From Streptomyces sp. ISL-36 (GTDB taxonomy: Bacteria; Actinomycetota; Actinomycetes; Streptomycetales; Streptomycetaceae): a stretch of 64,000 nucleotides of DNA. A model generated the notes under the pieces. It had not been told where the DNA came from. It worked only from the letters and a program-made list of their open reading frames with translations, and ran no database searches. This document shows, in pieces, positions 43,099 to 52,816 of the stretch. Location of the stretch: positions 1-64,000 of the forward strand of contig NZ_JAGGOS010000047.1 of the NCBI RefSeq assembly GCF_018614205.1. The letters run 5' to 3'. Every line of letters begins with the position of its first letter. Positions within the stretch are counted from its first letter, which is position 1. A program made the position numbers and the translations under genes.

Positions 43099-44139
43099 AT
43101 GACCAGGGATGGGCAGGCGGTAGGCGCGGTGGGTAAGAGTCGCCCGGGGTGGCGCCCGGACAAGTTGAGACAACAACGCGAAGCTCACGGCCTGACGCTC
43201 GAAGGCGCGGGCGAGCAGCTGCGCGAGGTGGCCCGGGCCGCGGGGCTCACGGTGCCGGCGGCCAACTTTCAGACGCTGTGGCAGCACGAGCAGGGAGAGG
43301 TCTATCCCGGACCGCACTACCGTCGCGCGTACTGCCTTCTGTACCGCGCGACCGAGCCCGAGCTCGGTTTCCGTAACGCTCTGCCCGACGAGGCCACGAA
43401 GCTCAAGTTCACCGCGTCGAGCGAACCGCAGAACGGCGCCCACGTCCTGGCCGTGGAACGGGCGTTGCACCAGCTGGCGCCGAGTGCGGAGGACGCCGAC
43501 GGCTTGGGCGTCCAGCAGCGAATCCTCGACGCTTGGAAGCGGCGTCATACCGGCGGTGATCCGAACCGGCCGACACTGATGATGGTCGGAGGCTACGCGG
43601 GCAGCGGGAAGTCGGAGTTCGCCCGCTTCGTATCGCAACTCACTGGATGGCCTGTCCTCGATAAGGACCCGATCACGCGCCCGCTCGTGGAGCGGCTCCT
43701 TGTTGAAATGGGCAGCGAGCCCAACGACCGGCACACCGACCTCTACCGGGAGAAGGTCCGCCCGCTGGAGTACCAGTGCCTGCTGGAGACCGCGTACGCG
43801 AACGTCGACTGCGCGATTAGCACCGTCCTCTCCGCACCCTTCATCGCCGAGACCACAGACCCTCGGTGGATGCGGCGCCTGATCAACCGCTGCGAAGCCC
43901 GTGGCGTCACCGTGGCTGTCGTCTGGATTCAGTGCGACCTCGACACGATGCACGAGTACATCAGCTTCCGGTCCGCCGCCCGGGACAGCTGGAAACTCCA
44001 GAACTGGGACACGTACGCCGCCGGGATCGATCTTGAGCTGCGGCCCGTCGTGCCGCACTTGGTTGTCGATAACCGGCTCGGCTCCGCGATATCGCTCACA
44101 GACCAGGTGCGCCAGGTCTTCGGGACGGTGTTCCAGTGA
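43099..44139 (+). CDS. P-loop ATPase/kinase-like protein with N-terminal helix-turn-helix
   Basis: About 346 residues; the start could also be 43072 or GTG 43129. Residues ~25-85 look like an XRE-type DNA-binding region (DKLRQQREAHGLTLEGAGEQ and LWQHEQGEVYPGPHYRRAYC). Residues ~165-345 are a P-loop domain: LMMVGGYAGSGKSEFARFVS (Walker A) and later VAVVWIQCDLDTMHEYISFR, resembling polynucleotide- or zeta-toxin-like kinases. The gene overlaps the next kinase by four bases. A regulator that couples DNA binding to phosphorylation of a small molecule is one reading; no substrate can be inferred. Confidence 0.65.
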   Translation: MTRDGQAVGAVGKSRPGWRPDKLRQQREAHGLTLEGAGEQLREVARAAGLTVPAANFQTLWQHEQGEVYPGPHYRRAYCLLYRATEPELGFRNALPDEATKLKFTASSEPQNGAHVLAVERALHQLAPSAEDADGLGVQQRILDAWKRRHTGGDPNRPTLMMVGGYAGSGKSEFARFVSQLTGWPVLDKDPITRPLVERLLVEMGSEPNDRHTDLYREKVRPLEYQCLLETAYANVDCAISTVLSAPFIAETTDPRWMRRLINRCEARGVTVAVVWIQCDLDTMHEYISFRSAARDSWKLQNWDTYAAGIDLELRPVVPHLVVDNRLGSAISLTDQVRQVFGTVFQ

Positions 44140-44699
44140 GGCAGGGCATCCTGCTGTACGGGCCGCCGGCGGCGGGCAAGGACACGATCACGGCGGCGCT
44201 CACCGAACTCGACGAGCGGTACGTACTGTTCACCCGGCTGAAGATCGGGACCGGGAAGACCAGGGGCTACCGGATGGGTACGCCAGAGCAGCTGACCGCC
44301 TTAGAGGCACGCGGCGATGTCATCTACCGCAACGACCGGTACGGCAACATTTACGTCGTCGACCGCCCCGGCCTCGACCAGGCGGCCATGGAGGGCGGCA
44401 AGACCCCCGTCGTCCACCTCGGCCAGATGGCGGGGATCGAGAAGGTGACCGCCCTCTACCCCGCGCGCTGGGTGCGCGTTCTGCTGTGGTGCTCCAAGGA
44501 GACCACCGCTCGCCGCTCACCACAGCGCGGTGACACCGACACGGCGGCCCGACTAGCCGCGTGGGACGCCACTCTGGCCGATCTTGCGGCTCATCCGCGG
44601 GCTCAGTGGGAACTGCGCGTGGAGACGGACGCGACGGCACCCCATGAAACCGCACAGAGGATCGACGACATCGTCCGCACCACGCCACCTCGCTCCTGA
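44136..44699 (+). CDS. Guanylate-kinase-like P-loop protein containing a TTA codon
   Basis: 187 residues, GTG start within the previous stop. MRQGILLYGPPAAGKDTITA is the Walker A loop with a Lys-Asp pair; the following TRLKIGTGKTRGYRMGTPEQ and DRYGNIYVVDRPGL fit the NMP-binding region of guanylate kinase-like proteins. Leu56 is encoded by TTA (44301-44303), so in Streptomyces translation should depend on the bldA tRNA. The pair with the upstream ATPase is translationally coupled and may form a small-molecule phosphorylation module. Confidence 0.72.
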   Translation: MRQGILLYGPPAAGKDTITAALTELDERYVLFTRLKIGTGKTRGYRMGTPEQLTALEARGDVIYRNDRYGNIYVVDRPGLDQAAMEGGKTPVVHLGQMAGIEKVTALYPARWVRVLLWCSKETTARRSPQRGDTDTAARLAAWDATLADLAAHPRAQWELRVETDATAPHETAQRIDDIVRTTPPRS

Positions 44700-44736
44700 C
44701 GGTCAGGACGTCAGCGCCCCAGCGGATGCGCCCTGC

Positions 44737-45594
44737 TCAACTCGGGTTGTCCAGGTCCCGCTCAAGGCGCAGAGCTTCCAGGGCCTCAGCGATATCCAGC
44801 CGCTCGTCTCTGTTCCCGTCCCACCGGGCAAGCGTCGCGGCAGCCGCGTGCATAAGGGAGTCCGGCAACCCGGCGTCGGCGAGAAGGGCCGCCGCGTCCT
44901 CAAGCTCTGGGCCCCAACGCCAGGCGCGGGCAGCGGTTTTGGGGATGTAGTCGGTCTCCACGAGGTAGCTGCGGGTGCGCTTGGCCGCGATCACCAGCAG
45001 TTCGTCCGCGACCCCGTACGTGTCCGCCGCCCCGTAGGCCACGGCAGCCAGCACTCGGGAGACCTTCTGGTAGCTGGAGTACGCGAGCTTGAGTGCGGAG
45101 GCTTTGCCGATGCTGTCGCCCAGGACGTGGGTCCGCACATCGGTGCCGGCGAAAAGTTCGGCGATCCGGTCGGCCTGCTCGACGGCGCCGGAAAGGTAGA
45201 GCGTCGGGGACTTGCCGCCCACCGGAGGCGATCCGACCACCGCGGCATCCATGACCGGCATCGGGGCCAGGCGGTCGGCGATACTCACCACGCGCGACGG
45301 TGAGACGGCGTTCGCGTCGACATAGATCGTGCCCGCTTCGGACATGCCGAGCTCGGCTACCTGGCCGGCGGTCTCCTCCGCTGCGGCGGGAGGGCACAGG
45401 GAGAGCAGCACATCGGAGCGGGAGACAAGCTCGGGCAGCGCCGCGCCTTCGAGGCCCGAGCGCTCCGCCCGGCGACGAGTCGCGTCGCTACGTCCGTCGG
45501 GGCACCACAGCACTGTGTGGCCACGGGCGCGCAGCTGGGCGCCGAAGGCGGATCCCATGCTGCCGGGGTGCAACAGCCCAACGGTGCTCGTCAT
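44737..45594 (-). CDS. NAD(P)-binding 6PGDH-family dehydrogenase with DUF1932-type C-terminus
   Basis: 285 residues. N-terminus TSTVGLLHPGSMGSAFGAQL is the Rossmann glycine loop of the beta-hydroxyacid dehydrogenase group, with TIYVDANAVSPSRV as the following substrate-side strand. The C-terminal ~110 residues (SALKLAYSSYQKVSRVLAAV) look like DUF1932, which replaces the usual catalytic half. It overlaps the upstream HAD gene's stop (ATGA) and lies convergent to the kinase pair. Enzymes of this type reduce or oxidize hydroxyacids or imines; the substrate is unknown. Confidence 0.8.
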   Translation of the reverse strand: MTSTVGLLHPGSMGSAFGAQLRARGHTVLWCPDGRSDATRRRAERSGLEGAALPELVSRSDVLLSLCPPAAAEETAGQVAELGMSEAGTIYVDANAVSPSRVVSIADRLAPMPVMDAAVVGSPPVGGKSPTLYLSGAVEQADRIAELFAGTDVRTHVLGDSIGKASALKLAYSSYQKVSRVLAAVAYGAADTYGVADELLVIAAKRTRSYLVETDYIPKTAARAWRWGPELEDAAALLADAGLPDSLMHAAAATLARWDGNRDERLDIAEALEALRLERDLDNPS

Positions 45595-46274
45595 GCCGTG
45601 GTCCTTGTGCGGTCGGCGGAGTGCAAAAGCAGCAGGTCGATGGCGGCGCGTGCATGCGGCACCACGTGGTCCGGCTCGGGATCGTCCGGCGGCCAGGAGC
45701 GGCCGTTGCCGATCCAGACGGTGCGCAGTCCTGCGGAGCGTCCGCCGCCGATGTCGTTGACCGGGTTGTCCCCGACCATCCAGCCACCGTCGCCCAGCAC
45801 GGTGCCGCAGCGGGACGCCGCCAGGGCGAAGTGCCGGGTCTGCGGCTTGCGCGCGTCAGCCTCCTCGGAGATGAAGACGCCGTCCACGCGCTCGGAGATA
45901 CCGGTGGCCCGCAGCTTGGCGCGCTGGATATCCGCCGCACCGTTGGTCGCCACCCCCACCCGCCAGCCGGCCGCACGCAACTCCTCCAAGCCGTTGAGGA
46001 TCCCGGCGTGGCACGACACCAAGGCCGCGATGTCCGTGCAGTACGTGTGCCACAACTCCGCAGTCGACACGGGCAGTCGGTACCGAGTGCGGATCGCCTC
46101 AAAAGTGGATGGATAGGCCCGCTCGGCCACCATGTCTAGGACGTTCGCCTGATCTTCGTCCTCCAGGCCGTGCTGGGCGGTGAACTCTGCGGCCCAGCCG
46201 GCGAGCGTTCCCCGCCGGTCCACGAGGGTGTTGTCGAGGTCGAAGAGAACGAGAGGCGGCTGCACATCCCGCAC
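45591..46274 (-). CDS. HAD-superfamily phosphatase
   Basis: 227 residues. PPLVLFDLDNTLVDRRGT is a textbook motif I (DLDNT), VGVATNGAA motif II, KPQTRHF motif III, and LGDGGWMVGDNPVNDIGGGR motif IV. The cap domain is helical. Overlapping and co-transcribed with the DUF1932 dehydrogenase, it may dephosphorylate the substrate or product of that enzyme. The gene ends the 42.7-46.3 kb satellite block. Confidence 0.88.
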   Translation of the reverse strand: MRDVQPPLVLFDLDNTLVDRRGTLAGWAAEFTAQHGLEDEDQANVLDMVAERAYPSTFEAIRTRYRLPVSTAELWHTYCTDIAALVSCHAGILNGLEELRAAGWRVGVATNGAADIQRAKLRATGISERVDGVFISEEADARKPQTRHFALAASRCGTVLGDGGWMVGDNPVNDIGGGRSAGLRTVWIGNGRSWPPDDPEPDHVVPHARAAIDLLLLHSADRTRTTA

Positions 46275-46398
46275 CTTAATGCGCGGCGGTCAGCTGTGTG
46301 CTCGGGGCTGCGGGGCGGGTCGAGTGCCCTTCCCGCTGCGCTCTGCGCCGCGCATCGTTCCTTCATGCTGCCAAAGTGATCAATCTAGACCGATGCGC

Positions 46399-49300
46399 CT
46401 ACGGCTGCGCCGAGCCCAGGGCGGCATCCTTGTTCCGGCCGGCCCAGCCGTTGTGGGTGCGCCAGAGGAGGTGGACACCGTAGACGGCGAGCAGAGTTTC
46501 GGCGGACCAGTCCTCGGCCGGAGGCTCGGTGAGGACCAGGTAGAGACGGTCGGCGGGGGCGGCCAGGGTGTGGTTGATCTCCAGGAGGCGGGCGGCACCC
46601 GAGCGGAGGTCGGTGTAGGCGGAGTGACCGGCGCCGAGGATCTCGTATAGGAAGTCGCCATCTTCGGCCGTGCGGCTGACATCTACGACTTGGGATGACG
46701 TCGCCTGTTCGTCGGCCTCGAACAAGGCCGACATCAGGGCGTGGCGCACCGCTTCGTGCTTCTTGCACGTGCGGTCGGCGGCCGCGGTGGTCTCCAGCGT
46801 GTGCAGAAGATTCGTCGCGGAAGGTGTCGTTACGGCGGTGTCCTCGGCGGATGCCATGGGCTCGGCTGCTTCCTGCTCGGGCTGCGGTGCGGAGGGTGTG
46901 GGTGCGGTCTCGGCTGTCGGCTCGGTCAAGGTGGTCATGCGGTGCTGAAGCGTCTCCCGGGCCTGGACCAGAGAGGGGGACCAGTCCGTTCGCGCCAGGT
47001 TCTCGCGGAGACGACTCACGTCCAGGCTGTCGTCCTTGAGGGCGCGATTGGTTTCGGCGGCGAGGTCACGCAAGAGGTTCAGACTCTGTCTGTCGGGTGA
47101 GCCGAGCACTCGTCTTACGTCCACCCAATCCGCCTGGTCGCGGCGGAGTACGCGGTTGGCCATGCCCTTGAGCTCGGAGAGCCGTTCACGGGCGTTCTCC
47201 GGTAGGGCGACGCCGTCGGCGGTCAGTTCGTCGAACACGCCGAGCGCCGCCAGGTAGCGCTCGGCCATCTTCGCCGAGATGGGCTGGCGTCCACGCTGGT
47301 CCGTCGTGAGCAGGCAGTGGTTCCTCTCCTGCGCGAAGACCCAGCAGTCCAGCTTCTCGCCGGGGCGGGGCGGAGTCGATCCGTGGCGGACGGTCAGGAT
47401 TAGCGGGACCTTGACCGGCGGGGAGAGCGCTTTGACCTTGTAGCGGCCGCCTGTACCCCGGTCGAGGACGCGGACACGAATGTCGGTGCCGATCTCGGGG
47501 ACGTCAGCGGCCGCCATCGACGGCTCGGTGGGGGTGGTTCCAGGCCCGGGAGTATCGGTGGTGTCCATGAGGGCATCCGGGAGCGGGGAGGTGTGCAGGA
47601 CGGTCAGGCTCTGGGTGCTGCGGGTGAGAGCGACGTAGAGCTGGCGCAGTCCGGCTGGCCCGCGGTCGGCGATGGTGGCGGGTTCGACGACGAGGACGTG
47701 GTCGTACTCCATGCCCTTCGCCTGGGCGGCGGCGAGAACCGACACGGCCGCGCGGCGCTCTTCGGTGAGGCCGGCGGTCTGATCCAGATGACGGTTGATC
47801 TCGTCGAGCCAGCTGGAGTCGTCGGGGACGATGACGGCCACGGAGCGCAGGGTGTGTCCGTCGCTGGTGCCAATGAGCTGAGTCGTCTGGGCGACGGTGT
47901 CATCGAGCAGTGTCCACGGTTCGACTGCCATCGTCCGGACACTGTCGGCGCCTGCTTCGCGTACCGCTTGCGGGTAGGGGAGCGAGGGGGCGATTGTGCG
48001 AGCCAGGGGTGCGACGAACTCCATGATTTCCGCCGGTACGCGGTAACTGGTGTTCAGTTCGGCGACGTGCCAGTCGCCGTGGTCGGACAGCAGGGTGCCG
48101 AGGCGGTCCCAGTCGGCGTAGGCATGCGGACCCGTGGCTTGGGCGAGATCGCCGAGTACGGTCATGGAGCCGTTGACCGCGATGCGTCGGCGCAGTGAGC
48201 GTGCCTGCATGGGGGTCAGGTCCTGGGCCTCGTCGATGACGATGTGCCCGTAGCGTTGTGGAGTCTCTCCAGTGATGAGGTAGCGCAGCTCTTCCAGGCA
48301 GACGCGGTCGTCGAGGGTCCAGAGGTCGGCGTCCGCCGTGGCTGCCCTCGGACGGTGAAGGGCTGCCTGCTCCTCCGGGTCGAGGACGCCGTCGGCGCAG
48401 GTGCGCAGGAGTTCGGGGGAGTCGTAGAGGCTTCGGAGGGCTTCCCTGTCACCGGGCGACTGCCAGACGCGTTCGATCAGCCGCTCGACCTGGCGGTTGC
48501 GTTCCAGGTCCCGGCGGATCGTGTCTCCTTGGCTGCGGCGTGGGGCCAGAGCAACGAGTTCCTGCAGCAGGCGGTCCACGAGCAGACTGCGGAAGCGGTT
48601 GCGGCGCTCTCGGTAGGAGCCGTCGCCCTCGCGTGCCTCCTGGAGAAGGACACATCGCCGTCCCAGAGGCGGTTCATCTGAACCGCGTTGATGTTCCGGG
48701 TGCCGAGGGTCGGGAGGACCTGGCCGACGTAATCGAGGAAGCGCTCGTGCGGGCCGATGACCAGGACATCCTGCGCCTTGAAGTGGTCGTTGTTGACGAG
48801 CCACGTCACGCGGTGCAGGCCGACCGCGGACTTTCCGGTGCCCGGGCCGCCCTGCACGACAAGGATGTCGGCGGGAGAACCGGTGACGAGATCCATCTGA
48901 TCGCGGCGGATGGTCTCGACGATGTCCCGCATGCTGCCACTGCGGGAGCGCTGGAGCTCTCGCAGGAGGAAGTCATCGGGCGGCTGTTGTCTCTGCCGAT
49001 GGAGCTGGGCGACATCGGACGGGGTAGGAGCCGACGGGACCGCTGGCGTCTCGGACGCCGCGACCTTGGAATCGTCCTGGACCCCCGCTTGGGGCTCGGT
49101 GCCATCGATGACAGACGGCGTGGTGGGAGAAACGACGGAGATTTCATCGACGTACGCTTCGACGACGTTCTTCGCGCAGCGCAACTGTCTCCGCAGGAGC
49201 ACTTCACCTGGCGCCTCGGGCAGGGCCTTCGCCCACTTCTCCGCCACCGGGGCGGTCCACAGCACTACGACGGTCTCGCGGGTCTCGACGTCGGAAACGG

Positions 49301-49568
49301 CACGGCGGCCGATGTAGAAGGTGTCCGACTCTTCGCCCGGCTGGACCTTGACGCGGCTGACGACCAGCGACGCGTCCCCGAGGCCGGCGTATTCTGCGGC
49401 CTTCTGCTCGGCGTCCTTCCGGTTGGCGACGCTGTCCTTGCCGCTGGCGGAGGCCGCGGCGATCGAGCCGCCGCTCAGTTCGGCCAGTCGCTTCTCATAG
49501 CAGTCGTAGGCGCGGTCCACCGCCTTCTGCTCTTCGGCGATGATCTCGTCGCGCGTGGTGGTGCTCAT
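46399..49568 (-). pseudogene. HelD/UvrD-like DNA helicase split by a frameshift
   Basis: Two reading frames together make one ~1056-residue protein. The first frame runs from ATG 49568 to about 48650 (helical N-terminus, FYIGRRAVSDVETRETVVVL, Walker A VVQGGPGTGKSAVGLHRVTW near residue 240, QMNRLWDGDVSF). The second continues from about 48650 to 46399 (LLQEAREGDGSYRERRNRFR, HIVIDEAQDLTPMQARSLRR, LRQLYVALTRSTQSLTVLHT). One missing base near 48650 accounts for the break. HelD relatives displace stalled RNA polymerase and are ~700-750 residues; this one has ~300 extra C-terminal residues. A sequencing error would make it intact; otherwise it is inactive. Confidence 0.8.
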
Positions 49569-49675
49569 GTACGTCCCCTCCCCCTGCGGCGCTCCAAGAG
49601 ACGCCGCGCGCCGGGCATATGCCCGGCCCCCGGCAAAAGACTTATCAGACGCATGGGCCAGCTGTGAATATTCGG

Positions 49676-50050
49676 TCAACGAGGCAATTCCCGTACTAGT
49701 TCGCTGACTTCCGCACGCCATGAGTGGACCTGGTCTCGGGTAGGACCGATCTCGTACTGGTGGTAGTGGCACCCGAGGCAGAGGTGCGACCAGACGGCGT
49801 TGGCCCTGCGGGCGATGGTCGCGGCGGTGTAGCAGCGCAGGCAGAGCATCTTCGCCCGCGTGGTGATGCCGGCCAGTCCCGGCATCGCGGCGTCGAGCGT
49901 GCGGTCGACCGCGATCTCCAGGGCGGTCCGCAGCGCTAGGGAGGCTCCACGGTGCCGACCGGCCGCCGAGGCTTCGACGCTGGGGTCGGAGAGCAACTGG
50001 TCGGCTGTCAGCAGCAGCTCGTCGATCGAAGTACTTGCGGCGCCGGTCAC
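49676..50050 (-). CDS. Small zinc-finger-like protein coupled to Rad50-like ATPase
   Basis: 124 residues from GTG 50050, overlapping the ATPase stop by four bases (GTGA). The N-terminal 75 residues are helical (ASTSIDELLLTADQLL, ALRTALEIAVDRTLDAA). The C-terminal half has CLRCYTAATIARRANAVWSH then CLGCHYHQYEIGP: two CxxC pairs 20 residues apart with adjacent histidines, a likely zinc-binding knuckle. It is not a standard HNH motif, though HNH degeneration cannot be excluded. Coupling implies it works in stoichiometric partnership with the ATPase, possibly as its nuclease, adaptor or sensor. Confidence 0.7.
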   Translation of the reverse strand: MTGAASTSIDELLLTADQLLSDPSVEASAAGRHRGASLALRTALEIAVDRTLDAAMPGLAGITTRAKMLCLRCYTAATIARRANAVWSHLCLGCHYHQYEIGPTRDQVHSWRAEVSELVRELPR

Positions 50051-52506
50051 TTTGCCACCTCCGTCTTGCGCACCTTCTGCGCGAGCTCGCTGATCTCGGT
50101 CACGAAGCGGTGCGCGTCGACGATGCGGGTTCCCGTGGCGTGGGCACCGCTCTGACACTGCTTGAGGAGGTCCACCGCACGCGGGCCGCAACGGGTGCGG
50201 AGCTCCCGGTAGACATCGCCGGTGCGGCCGATGTCGCCGAAGAAGGCCAGCGCGGCCATCTTCATGAGCTTGTCCGCGTCGGCCATGGCGGACTGCAGAT
50301 CGTGCTCGGAGCCCCCGGAGCGGAGGTGCTGCACCCAGGCCGCCTCGACGAAGGCGTTCTCCAGCGCGATCCTGCACAGTGCGGGGAGCACGTGGGTGCG
50401 GGCCGCCTCCGGAAGACTCTCGGTACTGGCGAGAGCCCTGGCATCCGCGATCGCCTGGCGGACCGGATCGGTCACCGCCTTGACGTTCACCTTGGACGCC
50501 TTGCCCCGCTCGACCTCGAACACCGTGACCGGCAGCTCCTGGGTCGTGAAAGCGCGCTGAAGCCGGGTGTCGTGGGTGAACACGACCACCTGCCGGTGCT
50601 CGCCGAGCTCGTGCAGGACCTGGGCGAGCCCGTTGACCTTGGCCGGGTCCATGGACTGCACGGGGTCATCAATGACGATGAAGCCGAACGGGCTGTCGGC
50701 GGTGGCCGCACGGGGCAGGAACAAGGACAGCGCGAGAGAGTGCTGCTCTCCCTGGCTCATGACGCTCAGCGCCGAAGCCTCCTCCCCGTCGACGGTGACG
50801 TCCATGACAAGCTTGCGGACGTTGGCCCTTTCGCTGCCCTGGAGGCTCACCGACTGGAGGTCAATGTCGCTCTCCTGGCGAAGCTTCTCCCAGATGCGCT
50901 GGGAGTGGCCGGTGAAGCCCTCCATACGCCTCTCCCGCAGCTCCGCGGTGAGCGTCTTGACCCAGGTGCGGGCCTTCCTTACAAGGCCGAGTCGGGGCTC
51001 GGCGTCTGCCGCGGTGCGGGCCATTTCCGTCCAGCTCGCCAGGCGCGTGACGAGCTGACGCCACCGTTCGTCCCGCTTCTCCAGCTCCCGGACGGCGTTG
51101 TCCTTCACGGCGGCGCAGGCGGCGGCCAGGGTCAAGGCGGTGTCGTGGAAGCGCTGCACGAGCTGAGCCGGATCGCTGATCGCACGGCAGGCAAGCCATT
51201 CGTTCCAGGGATCGGTCAGGGCGGCCGGGATCCGCTGAGGCGTCTCGATGAGGTTCTGAGCCGCCCGTGCCGCCGACCGCAGTTCGCTGCGCGCGTCCTC
51301 GGCGGTCTTCGCCTCCTTCCGGAGCAGGGCGATCTGGGCACCGGCGTCGGCGGCCCACGCGGCGTCGAGGACCCGTTCCGTGCCACAGACCGGGCAGGAC
51401 CCTTCGTCGGGATGACGGTTGCTGTGGGCCAGGGCCTTCTCCAGCAGGCCGGCGCGCTGCAACGCGTCCTCGGCCCCGCTCAGGCGCACGTCCTCGACTC
51501 CGGCGAGTGCCTCGCGCAGCCGGTCCACCGCTGCTCCGACCTGCTCCAGGTCAGGGCCCCGCATGTCGACCGCGGCACGCAGTTCGGTGAGGAGACCGTC
51601 ATCGTCGGAGGGCAGGCCCGCCACGAGTCCGTCCAGCGCCTCGAAGTCAGGCCGGCCCTTCGTCTCAATGGCGACGAGCGCCTGGACCGCACGCTCGTCG
51701 TCCTCGAGTGCGTACAGCGCGGCCGTGATTTCCGGCAGCTCGTTCTTCGCCGCCTTGACCGCGTCGCCCAGCGCCTTCTCCTGCAGCCCAAGGTGGTTGT
51801 ACGCGGCGCTCAGGTGCCCGAGTCCGAGGATCGTGGCGATGGAGTCATACATCTGGGAGGGCTTGCCGCTGATCATCCGGCCGAGGTCGACGTACGACAG
51901 AAAGGGACGGTAGTCCGTCAGGGCCTGCTTCCACGCCGCCTGGTCGAGGGGGACTGCGCCGTGTCCCGGACGCCGGAACGTGCCCACGCAGTCCGTGATG
52001 TCGTGGCCGGTCCAGGCGCGAGTGAGCGTGCTCCGGCCGGAGTCGCCCTCTACGGCGAGCTTGACCTCGATCTCCGTCTTGGCCCCGTCGTGAAGGTTGC
52101 GCCAGTTGCTGGTGCGCGTCGCGTCCTGCCCGAGCCAACGCATGTTCGTGCCGGTGAACGCCGTCTCGATGGCTTCGGCGATGCTGGACTTCCCCGAGCC
52201 GTTGCGGCCCACGACGAGCGTGACACCCGGGCGGGGGCTGAGGTTCAGCCAGGCCCGGGGGCCGATGCCGCGGAAACCTTCCACAGAGACGGAGTCGAGA
52301 AAGATCCGGCCCATGGGCGAGTTCCCCGGGGTCTGCGCGCTGCCGAGTGCCTCGGTCAGGAGTGCCTTCACGGGCTCGCCGAGGGGCGCGGCAGCCAGAC
52401 GTGTCTCCACCAGGTCTGCGAGCGGCACGGACTCGGTGGCAGGGGCCTGTTGGGCGAGGGGCGCGGAAGGGGACGCGGCAGGCTCGTTCTGTTCCGAACT
52501 GGTCAT
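50047..52506 (-). CDS. Rad50/SMC-like ATPase with zinc-hook CPVC motif
   Basis: 819 residues, ATG 52506 with AAGGAG 8 bases upstream. ABC-ATPase parts are split at the ends: VTLVVGRNGSGKSSIAEAIE (Walker A, residue ~100), signature SQGEQHSLALSL (~583), Walker B/D-loop FGFIVIDDPVQSMDPAK (~605). Between them lie long helical coiled-coil segments and near residue 370 GSCPVCGTERVL, the CxxC zinc hook typical of Rad50/SbcC-type proteins. The N-terminal ~65 residues are disordered. Such single-chain RecF/Rad50-like ATPases are common cores of phage-defence systems when paired with a small effector, as here. Confidence 0.82.
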   Translation of the reverse strand: MTSSEQNEPAASPSAPLAQQAPATESVPLADLVETRLAAAPLGEPVKALLTEALGSAQTPGNSPMGRIFLDSVSVEGFRGIGPRAWLNLSPRPGVTLVVGRNGSGKSSIAEAIETAFTGTNMRWLGQDATRTSNWRNLHDGAKTEIEVKLAVEGDSGRSTLTRAWTGHDITDCVGTFRRPGHGAVPLDQAAWKQALTDYRPFLSYVDLGRMISGKPSQMYDSIATILGLGHLSAAYNHLGLQEKALGDAVKAAKNELPEITAALYALEDDERAVQALVAIETKGRPDFEALDGLVAGLPSDDDGLLTELRAAVDMRGPDLEQVGAAVDRLREALAGVEDVRLSGAEDALQRAGLLEKALAHSNRHPDEGSCPVCGTERVLDAAWAADAGAQIALLRKEAKTAEDARSELRSAARAAQNLIETPQRIPAALTDPWNEWLACRAISDPAQLVQRFHDTALTLAAACAAVKDNAVRELEKRDERWRQLVTRLASWTEMARTAADAEPRLGLVRKARTWVKTLTAELRERRMEGFTGHSQRIWEKLRQESDIDLQSVSLQGSERANVRKLVMDVTVDGEEASALSVMSQGEQHSLALSLFLPRAATADSPFGFIVIDDPVQSMDPAKVNGLAQVLHELGEHRQVVVFTHDTRLQRAFTTQELPVTVFEVERGKASKVNVKAVTDPVRQAIADARALASTESLPEAARTHVLPALCRIALENAFVEAAWVQHLRSGGSEHDLQSAMADADKLMKMAALAFFGDIGRTGDVYRELRTRCGPRAVDLLKQCQSGAHATGTRIVDAHRFVTEISELAQKVRKTEVAK

Positions 52507-52816
52507 TGGGAAGCTCCTTGATCCGGTACTTGACTGGGAGGTGGCGCAACAGCTGTGCTGCGGGGGCGTCGGGTTATCCGCGTGCGTCGGTTCCGATGAG
52601 CTCGACACCCAGAGATGTCGGAGATGACGAAGTCGACAGGGGCGGCGGTCGGTCGCCGATGGCGTGCGCGCGTCGCACGTACGCCGGTGGGCGGTTCCCC
52701 GTCAGCGGTCAGCCGCCGAGGGTGTACTCGAGGCCGTCTGCTCGAAGGGCGGCCTCCGCGTGAGAGCGCCGTCTCGGGACACCTCTCAGGCGGCCGGGGA
52801 GGGAGACTCCTCGACG
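52507..52816. other. 310-base gap upstream of the ATPase
   Basis: No gene seen on either strand. It should hold the ATPase promoter on the minus strand and the 3' flank of the downstream-facing membrane protein gene. Confidence 0.5.

Noticed and set aside
46399-49568. Programmed ribosomal frameshift in the helicase gene
   Set aside because: No slippery heptamer is present at the break near 48650; a one-base loss or sequencing error is simpler.
49676-50050. HNH nuclease call for the small protein after the ATPase
   Set aside because: It has CxxC pairs but no recognisable H-N-H spacing, so I kept it as zinc-finger-like.
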